Shown: positions 1-4,401 of the stretch, in pieces
How the letters are laid out: every line of letters starts with the position of its first letter
Numbering within the stretch: position 1 is the first letter of the stretch
NCBI GenBank assembly: GCA_964478455.1
Contig: CAYZJD010000115.1
Coordinates: 1-11,797, forward strand
DNA from: CAYZJD01 sp964478455
Lineage (GTDB): Bacteria > Acidobacteriota > Terriglobia > Bryobacterales > Bryobacteraceae
Direction of reading: 5' to 3'
DNA length: 11,797 bases
Notes under the pieces: generated by a model
Databases searched by the model: none
What the model saw: the letters and a program-made list of their open reading frames with translations, nothing else
Told to the model about the DNA's origin: nothing
Program-made: the position numbers and the translations under genes

Positions 1-583
1 ACAACAAGGGAAGGTTGGGTTCGTTGAAGGTACAAGCCGCTCCGGGCAGATTGCCGAAGCGGCGGACGCAGGTTTCCGCGTAGCGTCCGAACCACTCCGC
101 CGCGTCCGGGTGCAGCAAGCCTCCGATCCGCGCCAGCCAGAGCGGCGACGTGAAGTGGTGCAAAGTCACGACGGGGGTTATTCCGTTGTTCCGGCAGGTC
201 TCGGCCATCCGCGTGTAGTGGTCGAGCGCGGCCCGGGAGAAAGAGCCGCGCTCCGGCTCGATGCGCGCCCACTCCACTGAGAAACGATAGGCGTTGAATC
301 CTAACTCCGCGAGCAGACGGATGTCCTCCGGGTAGCGGTGATAGTGGTCGCAGGCGTCGCCGGAAGGCTCGGCGAACATCGTGCCGGGCAGATGCTCGAG
401 CAGCCAGAAATCGCTGTTGGTATTGTTGCCTTCCACCTGGTGCGCGGCGGTTGCGGCGCCCCAGAGGAACTTCTTGGGAAACGCCCGGTCGCCCTTGGCC
501 CCGAGAGCGCTGCTCTTCGATGCCCCTGCCGAGACGGCCGCTGCGCGGATCCAATGACGTCGAGTAAGCGGAGTCTGGTTCAC
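1..583 (-). CDS. GH1 family beta-glucosidase, N-terminal part (truncated by window edge)
   Basis: Read on the minus strand from a GTG (583-581), this frame stays open to the left edge for 194 codons. Upstream of the GTG is a strong ribosome binding site (AAGGAGG). Residues 35-51 (FPKKFLWGAATAAHQVE) are the GH1 N-terminal signature, residues 98-110 match the RFS.EW.RI.P strand, and TFNEP at 185-189 holds the acid/base glutamate (E188). The nucleophile motif (ITENG type) would lie beyond the edge. GH1 enzymes hydrolyse terminal beta-linked glucose or related sugars with retention. The first 30 residues carry RRHWIR followed by a small, Ala-rich stretch, which could be a twin-arginine export signal, although the hydrophobic part is weak. 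The family assignment is seen directly; export and sugar specificity are inference. Confidence 0.9.
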   Translation of the reverse strand, partial: MNQTPLTRRHWIRAAAVSAGASKSSALGAKGDRAFPKKFLWGAATAAHQVEGNNTNSDFWLLEHLPGTMFAEPSGDACDHYHRYPEDIRLLAELGFNAYRFSVEWARIEPERGSFSRAALDHYTRMAETCRNNGITPVVTLHHFTSPLWLARIGGLLHPDAAEWFGRYAETCVRRFGNLPGAACTFNEPNLPLL

Positions 584-657
584 CGGCGCCCCTCCTTATG
601 CGAAACGCAGTGTATCAGATTCCCCTTCCGTTGACCCCAGCGCGCGCGGACGCATAA

Positions 658-756
658 TCAGCGGAGCGCCTCCGCGAGGGCTCGCAGCCGCTGCTTGTGC
701 GCTTCGGTTGGCAAAGCCGCGTCGAAGGCCTTCACCGAATCCAGCCTCTTTTCTTC
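658..756 (-). pseudogene. 3' remnant of an M28-type peptidase gene
   Basis: In one minus-strand frame a 32-residue peptide (EEKRLDSVKAFDAAL..., ending LRALAEALR and then TGA at 660-658) aligns without gaps to the C-terminal tail of the intact M28 peptidase at 4402-6000 (EEQRLDSARALDAGL..., ending LRALAEVLSRE). About two thirds of the positions are identical. Upstream, the frame closes with a stop just above 756 and I see no further similarity in any frame, so only the last piece of a paralogous gene is left. It lies 75 bp upstream of the GH1 gene in the same orientation. It is probably not translated. A short real protein cannot be excluded, but no start codon lies within the similar stretch. 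Confidence 0.6.
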
Positions 757-934
757 TCAATGTCCGCCGAGGACGGAGAGCGGCCGCCTACTGCCGCCTG
801 CTGCGGCCGACCAGCAACGGCGTTCCCGCCAAAGCCGGCGTGGCAGGCCCGACACCGCAAGTGAGTGTCCGGTTACAGGGGCTGGCATGCGCGCCGCTGG
901 TGATGTTGAGTATACTGTGGAGGAAAATCCACAT
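757..934. other. Non-coding spacer upstream of mazEF
   Basis: Between the M28 remnant and mazE no frame shows a recognisable protein. The stretch is GC-rich and holds only the promoter/operator-like elements just upstream of mazE. It may be the debris of whatever replaced the rest of the M28 paralogue. Confidence 0.4.
909..933 (+). promoter_or_regulatory. Putative mazEF promoter/operator and RBS hairpin
   Basis: AGTATACT (909-916) is a perfect 8-bp palindrome containing a -10-like TATACT (911-916). I see no convincing -35 at the right distance. It is followed by a perfect 6-bp inverted repeat, TGTGGA (916-921) and TCCACA (928-933), spaced by GGAAAA. The repeat overlaps the ribosome binding site GGAGG (919-923), which lies 11 nt before the ATG at 935. 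Inverted repeats at this place are typical binding sites of antitoxin or toxin-antitoxin complexes that repress their own operon. This role is inferred from position. The element could also act as an RNA hairpin that masks the ribosome binding site. Confidence 0.35.
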
Positions 935-1168
935 ATGGAGACCATACAGGTTGTTCTTGATGCGAAGCTCCTGAGGGCCGCCGATCTCGCAGCAAAGCGG
1001 CGGAAAGTGAACCGGTCGGCCCTTATCCGCCAGGCGTTACGGGAACACCTGAAGCGCCTACATGTGTTGGACCTCGAGGACCGCGACCGGCGGGGTTACC
1101 AGGCCCAACCACAGCGGAGCGAAGAATTCGGTACCTGGGAGGACATTGCCGCGTGGCCGGAAGACTGA
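935..1168 (+). CDS. mazE: Ribbon-helix-helix antitoxin of a MazEF-type module
   Basis: A 77-residue protein with the layout of an RHH (CopG/MetJ-like) antitoxin. A beta strand at residues 2-8 (ETIQVVL) would insert into DNA as a dimer ribbon. Helix 1 follows at about 9-22 and helix 2 at about 26-41, with the usual RSALIRQALREHL pattern. The acidic, Trp-containing tail (about 60-77, ending TWEDIAAWPED) is the part expected to wrap around and block the toxin. The ATG at 935 is chosen because the RHH strand begins directly after it and GGAGG lies 11 nt upstream; the reading frame is open further upstream without conserved sequence. The gene overlaps the mazF start by 16 bp, which indicates translational coupling. 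The antitoxin should also repress the operon. Confidence 0.8.
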   Translation: METIQVVLDAKLLRAADLAAKRRKVNRSALIRQALREHLKRLHVLDLEDRDRRGYQAQPQRSEEFGTWEDIAAWPED

Positions 1169-1479
1169 GCCGCGGCGATGTCCACCTTTGCCGGCTCGTG
1201 CCACCCGACAAGGAGCGGCCGGTCCTCGTCTTGACGCGCGACAGCGCGGTCGGCCATCTGTCGACAGTGACGGTGGCCCCGATCTCTTCTACGATTCGCG
1301 GCGTGCCATCTGAAGTGGTTCTGGATGTCGATGACGGGATGAAGGGCCGTTGCGCCGTCAACCTGCACAACGCCGTGACCATCTCACAGCAGCGTTTGGG
1401 ACGGCGTGTCGCCAGCCTGAGCGCTGGACGGATGCAAGAGGTTTGCCTGGCGTTGCAATTCGCGCTCGGCTGCGACTGA
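1153..1479 (+). CDS. mazF: MazF/PemK family endoribonuclease toxin
   Basis: 108 residues, the usual size of MazF. Family marks in order: RGDV at 7-10, ERPVLVLTRD at 21-30, a VTVAPISSTIRG strand-loop at 39-50, VVLDVDDG at 55-62, AVNLHNAVTI at 68-77, and a closing helix, SAGRMQEVCLALQFAL. The conserved basic residue in the RPVLVLTR segment and the Ser/Thr after API are where the active site of this family lies. MazF toxins cut mRNA or other RNA at short specific sequences and thereby slow growth; the cut site cannot be read from the sequence. The start is a GTG inside the end of mazE, with GGAGG about 8 nt upstream. The gene ends convergent to the propeller gene, 45 bp away. Confidence 0.88.
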   Translation: MAGRLSRGDVHLCRLVPPDKERPVLVLTRDSAVGHLSTVTVAPISSTIRGVPSEVVLDVDDGMKGRCAVNLHNAVTISQQRLGRRVASLSAGRMQEVCLALQFALGCD

Positions 1480-1524
1480 GCTCGAAAGCCTTTACCGAGC
1501 CCCGCGTAAGCCGATTGGCCAGAG

Positions 1525-2163
1525 CTACTTGATGCTGACGGTCACTGTATTGGCCGTTTTGCCGTCCATCGTCAGTATGATGTCCACCTGTCCACGGCCA
1601 ACCAGACTGCGCGGAACGCGCAGGTTCACTTGATCCAGCCCAACCATGCCCGCCACCGGACCGGCGTATTCTACCGGAGCATCCACACCGCCGATCGTGG
1701 CGGTGACGGCTGCAAGCGAACTGCGCCCTCGTATGCCCGTTCCGTAAAGCTGCAAGAACACTTGGTCCGTCGCCGCACCCAGATCCAGAGGCACCGGCTG
1801 GCAAGATCCCACGGCACATCCAGCGTTGAACACATATTCCCAGGTCTGCGACCCATCGCCCTTGACAAAGATCGCCAGCGCCGCGGACACACCCTGCCCG
1901 TTGGCGTTCATGGTGAAGAGACCCGGGGCCAACCTGTCAATCTGGAGTGTCCCACTGGAGACGGTCTGGGAATTGCGCACCACGGTGATGGTGGCCATAC
2001 CCAGGGCGGTTTCCTCAGGAATGTAGTAATTGATCTGGCCGGGGGAGACGAACCACAGCGGCGCGGTGTGCTCGGCCCCAGCGCTGTCCCTGACTTTCAC
2101 CGAGGTCTGAGCCAGCACAGTGGGTAACGGCCCTGTGGCGGGGGCGGCCTCGACTGTCGAGAC
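1525..2163 (-). pseudogene. C-terminal TIGR03437-type domain of the broken NHL propeller gene
   Basis: This frame continues directly, in the same register, from the six-blade NHL segment after an in-frame TGA at 2166-2164. It reads VSTVEAAPATGPLPTVLAQT, then SPGQINYYIPEE, APGLFTMNANGQG and YGTGIRG, and ends in a short strand-rich tail, TVTVSIK. These are marks of the C-terminal domain found in many exported Solibacter proteins (TIGR03437; function unknown, probably surface or secretion related). The normal domain opening, VSAASFTP...GVIAAGFGAN, lies before the stop codon, so the TGA cuts the domain itself. A GTG within LPTVLAQ could start a separate polypeptide, but it would lack a signal peptide and the first strands. 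I therefore treat it as part of a pseudogene unless the stop is a sequencing error. Confidence 0.75.
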
Positions 2164-2876
2164 TCAATTGGCGCCGAAGCCCGCGGCTATGACTCCGGGA
2201 GCTAGTGGCACGGAGGGAGTGAAGCTCGCGGCGGAGACGGTGGCCAGCGCGGCAACCAGCATGCGAATGCAATCGTTGTCGGTGTCCACGATGTACAGAG
2301 TCCCGGCGGAATCGACCCCGGCGTTATGGGGATGATTCAATTGCGCACTGGTGGCAGGGCCGTTGTCCCCGCTATAGCCTTGAGTCCCGTTTCCCGCGAC
2401 GGTAGTGATCACCCCGTTGGAGACCCTGCGGACGCGATGGTTGCCCCAATCCGCAATGTACAGATTACCGGCGGAATCAATGGCGACACCCGCAGGGACA
2501 TTTAACCTTGCACTGGTGGCAGGGCCGTCGTCCCCGCTGTATCCTGCGGACCCGTTTCCCGCGACGGTGGTGATCACCCCGTTCGCGACCATGCGAATGC
2601 GATGGTTACCCCCATCCGCAATGTACAGATTGCCCGCGGAATCGACGGCGAGAAACTCCATAGACAAGCGGGCACTCGTGGCAGGGCCGTTGTCCCCACC
2701 ATAGCCTCGAATCCCGTTTCCCGCGACGGTAGTGATCACCCCGTTGGAGACCGTGCAAACGCGATTGTTTCCGGAGTCCGCAATGTACAGATCCCCGGCG
2801 GAATCAATGGCGATGCCTACAGGCCCATTTAACGATGCACCGGTGGCAGGGCCGTTGTCCCCACCATAGCCTTGAA
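2164..2876 (-). pseudogene. NHL-repeat propeller, blades 3-6 (headless middle fragment)
   Basis: After the insertion junction the frame resumes at QGYGGDNGPATGASL and runs through four NHL blades of 54-55 residues. Each has the pattern GY.GD.GPAT.A.L, ..P.G.A.DS.G.LYI.D..N.R, ..V.NGVITTVAGNG. It then enters the linker VSAASFTPS and stops at GAN-TGA. There is no start of its own: the only upstream ATG (3015) lies inside the inserted gene in another frame, with no ribosome binding site. Together with the two blades at 3532-3987 it makes six, the number of a complete propeller. NHL propellers of this kind are extracellular or periplasmic binding scaffolds, and no ligand can be inferred. Confidence 0.8.
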
Positions 2877-3555
2877 AGGCGATCTCCTCAATGAATCTTG
2901 GGCGAATGCGAAGGACCGTGCATAATTCAGGTTCCAATCTTGTGATAAGAGATTTAGAACTTTTACTCTTTACCTCTGGACCGGTCAGTTTTGCCGCCCT
3001 CAGCCGATATGGCATTTGGAGGCTGAATAACGAATACGGGCGCGGGCTTTTGCGTCGCGCGACCGATCAGGTAGCCACCCACAGCAGCGAGTGGGATGAC
3101 CAAGAGCACTGCCCCGCAACTAGGCCCCTCGCAGCTCCCATTGCCCATACCTGCCGCCACTCCACCGGCAACCGCGGCTCCGCCGCCCAAGCCGGCTAGC
3201 CCCCCGAGCAACGCGCCCTTCCCAACCCTGCCGCTAAACCGAACGCGGGCGACAACATCCCGCGGCACCATTGCCTCTTCCTTGCCGGAGGCCCAGCGCC
3301 TGGTCGCCGCGTTCGACTTGACGGAAACGCCGCTCTCTTCGACGCCAATTAATCTGGCCTTAATCTCTTCGCCCGAGGTCAGCAGAATCCAAACATTGCG
3401 ATTCGCCAGCTTTTGCTGGGTCACCTGTTCTCGAAATCCGGTCCAGTTTGTCTTCACTGGTATGTTTTGATCGGCTGCGATGAGGTCCGTAACCATGATC
3501 ATCGCGATGGATGCCGCCAAAGTTCTCCGGATCATATTAAACCTCCTAGTTTTAA
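2877..3555 (-). mobile_element. Gene-carrying insertion in the propeller gene, flanked by TTGAA
   Basis: The left flank ends CCACCATAGCCTTGAA (to 2876) and the right flank starts TTGAATCCCGTTTCC (from 3556). The uninterrupted sister repeats read CCACCATAGCCTCGAATCCCGTTTCC, so the flanks join to a normal repeat when 2877-3555 plus one TTGAA copy are removed. The 5-bp direct repeat at 2872-2876 and 3556-3560 fits a target-site duplication. I see no clear terminal inverted repeats and no transposase. The only gene inside is the 190-residue ORF at 2963-3535. The end beyond that gene's stop (2877-2962) is more AT-rich than its surroundings and seems non-coding. The insertion is seen directly; the transposition mechanism is inference. 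Confidence 0.65.
2963..3535 (-). CDS. Exported small-barrel/glycine-zipper protein of unknown function
   Basis: 190 residues. A signal peptide is likely at 1-21 (MIRRTLAASIAMIMVTDLIAA, cut before DQN). Residues 47-100 (VWILLTSGEEIKARLIGVEE..., then VPRDVVARVRF) have the alternating pattern of an Sm-like or SH3-like five-strand barrel. Many exported proteins of Acidobacteria, annotated as hypothetical, show this pattern. Two Gly/Ala-rich hydrophobic segments follow (about 104-131 and 141-159: GALLGGLAGLGGGAAVAGG, VIPLAAVGGYLIG), of glycine-zipper type and able to pack in a membrane. Two cysteines (135, 140) lie between them. The tail (160-190) is polar. The ATG at 3535 is preceded by a strong AGGAGG. 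The start overlaps the stop of the truncated propeller ORF as ATGA. The gene looks intact and has a working ribosome binding site. Function is not recognised. Confidence 0.7.
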   Translation of the reverse strand: MIRRTLAASIAMIMVTDLIAADQNIPVKTNWTGFREQVTQQKLANRNVWILLTSGEEIKARLIGVEESGVSVKSNAATRRWASGKEEAMVPRDVVARVRFSGRVGKGALLGGLAGLGGGAAVAGGVAAGMGNGSCEGPSCGAVLLVIPLAAVGGYLIGRATQKPAPVFVIQPPNAISAEGGKTDRSRGKE

Positions 3556-3987
3556 TTGAATCCCGTTTCCCGCGACGGTAGTGATCACCCCGTTGGAGAC
3601 CTTGCGAACGCGATGGTTGCCCCACTCCCCAATGTACAGATCTCCGGTGGAATCAATGGCGACGCCTGCTGGCCAATTTAACCTTGCACTGGTGGCACGG
3701 CCGCCGTCCCCGCTGTACCCTGCGAAGCCGTTTCCCGCGACGGTGGTGATCACCCCGTTGGAGACCCTGCGAACGCGATGGTTCCCGGAGTCCGCAATGT
3801 ACAGATTGCCGTCGGAATCGAAAGCGACTTGCCCTGGGTGGTCCAATTGCGCGTTGGTGGCAAGACCGCCGTCCCCGCTGTAGCCTCCAGTTCCGTTTCC
3901 TGCAATGGTGGTGATCTTGGGCGCCTGGCCCGAAATCGTGCCGGACATCGCCAACGCCAAAGCCGGAGCGATCAATCTGATTCGCAT
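3532..3987 (-). CDS. NHL-repeat protein, signal peptide and blades 1-2 (5' fragment)
   Basis: 151 residues. Signal peptide at 1-21 (MRIRLIAPALALAMSGTISG, cleavage near GQA). Two NHL units follow, at about 25-79 and 80-134, each with GYSGDGG.AT.A.L and GNLYIADSGNHRVRRVSNGV or a close variant. The third unit begins (ITTVAGNGIQ) but is cut by the insertion and ends in a foreign tail, LKLGGLI. The ATG at 3987 is preceded by GGAGG at 8 nt. Two blades are unlikely to fold into a stable propeller, so the product is probably non-functional. Translation of this stub could still help deliver ribosomes to the inserted gene through the ATGA overlap. The original gene (1525-3987 without the insertion) would have encoded about 590 residues. 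Confidence 0.75.
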   Translation of the reverse strand: MRIRLIAPALALAMSGTISGQAPKITTIAGNGTGGYSGDGGLATNAQLDHPGQVAFDSDGNLYIADSGNHRVRRVSNGVITTVAGNGFAGYSGDGGRATSARLNWPAGVAIDSTGDLYIGEWGNHRVRKVSNGVITTVAGNGIQLKLGGLI

Positions 3988-4184
3988 GCGCGTTCCCTCC
4001 TGCGCCCGTAAAAGGTCGTGCGCGAGCGCCGTTGGCTCTGACCGCCGACCCTGTCACCGGGCATTCCTGTGGTTGAAGTTTGGGACGAGACCCAAAGAGT
4101 TTCACGATCCCCGGCGATGCTCGACTGCAACTGTGGTAGGTCGAAGTACTCCTGAAGCTGTCGCGGCTTGCTGTAGCTGACGCA
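3988..4184. other. Non-coding stretch between kinase remnant and propeller gene
   Basis: After the kinase similarity ends, the kinase reading frame stays open on the minus strand as far as 3972 but encodes nothing recognisable. The stretch holds a small perfect hairpin (TTTGGG at 4079-4084, CCCAAA at 4091-4096). Near 3990-4000 it holds the ribosome binding site of the propeller gene. No clear promoter was found. Confidence 0.4.
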
Positions 4185-4283
4185 GCGGTCCGGGTGGGTG
4201 TCGCTAGTCCTATAGACCGCCCCCATCCTGCCCTCCCCGATCTGATCGAGGATCCGGTAGGGCGAGATCGTCTTGCCGACCAT
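4185..4283 (-). pseudogene. 5' remnant of a serine/threonine protein kinase gene
   Basis: From an ATG (4283) with GGAGAA 7 nt upstream, the first 33 residues read MVGKTISPYRILDQIGEGRM then GAVYRTSDTHPDR. This is the start of a Hanks-type (PknB-like) kinase of the acidobacterial type: the YRIL strand, then the glycine-rich ATP loop GEGxMGxVY, then a D.H.DR turn. The next expected motif, the VALK strand with the catalytic lysine, is missing; the frame continues as CVSYSKPRQ and loses similarity. The catalytic loop (HRDL type) and DFG are absent. This is therefore the broken front end of a kinase gene that has kept its start signals. Any product would be an inactive short peptide. Confidence 0.65.
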
Positions 4284-4322
4284 GACCGTTCTCCAAGCTG
4301 GAGAATCGGACCGTCACGTCTG

Positions 4323-4348
4323 CTTTGCAGATCAATTGTACAGCAAAG
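4323..4348 (-). promoter_or_regulatory. 26-bp dyad element with a -10-like box upstream of the kinase remnant
   Basis: CTTTGC (4323-4328) and GCAAAG (4343-4348) form a perfect inverted repeat around the palindrome CAATTG (4333-4338). Both are centred on the same point, 4335.5. On the minus strand the inner part contains TACAAT (4340-4335), a good -10 box about 55 nt before the kinase ATG; no clear -35 is seen. The symmetry suggests a repressor binding site over a promoter. Function is inference. Confidence 0.35.
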
Positions 4349-4401
4349 ACAGGTGAACTGATTCTCGAAAATCAAAGAACCGCTGGCGAGGCTCAGCGCC
4401 A

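Larger units (their letters stand above)
2330..3920 (-). repeat. Six-unit 162-165 bp tandem repeat array (NHL blades), split by an insertion
   Basis: The DNA word CCCGTTTCC(C) recurs at about 2386, 2551, 2713, 3562, 3727 and (as TCCG) 3892. Spacings are 165, 162, 849, 165 and 165. Subtracting the 684-bp insertion from the 849 spacing gives exactly 165. The units are very similar at DNA level, including GTGATCACCCCGTT, so they look recently amplified or homogenised by recombination. Confidence 0.85.

Noticed and set aside
695..1168. Long version of the mazE frame (157 residues from an upstream start)
   Set aside because: The upstream 80 residues are Arg/Pro/Ser-rich with no family likeness, and a good ribosome binding site precedes the ATG at 935 where the RHH fold begins.
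1480..1524. Terminator between mazF and the propeller gene
   Set aside because: Only a 5-bp GCTCG/CGAGC pairing with a long loop and no T-run; too weak to call.
2164..3015. Blades 3-6 as a complete gene starting at 3015
   Set aside because: That ATG lies inside the inserted gene in another frame, with no ribosome binding site or signal peptide. The first 45 or so residues are not propeller sequence.
2877..3555. Terminal inverted repeats at the insertion ends
   Set aside because: The outermost 20 bp of each end (AGGCGATCTCC... and TTAAAACTAGGAGG...) do not pair beyond chance.
2963..3625. Inserted gene starting at 3625 with 30 more residues
   Set aside because: The extra residues are an off-frame reading of NHL repeat DNA. 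The ATG at 3535 has AGGAGG and is followed by a signal peptide.
2330..3920. Regular repeats as a possible CRISPR or satellite array
   Set aside because: The 165-bp period equals 55 codons and encodes NHL blades in one continuous frame. There are no spacers of CRISPR type.
3972..4283. 103-residue protein beginning with the kinase start
   Set aside because: Only the first 33 residues resemble a kinase; the rest is low-likelihood coding sequence that runs into the propeller start.
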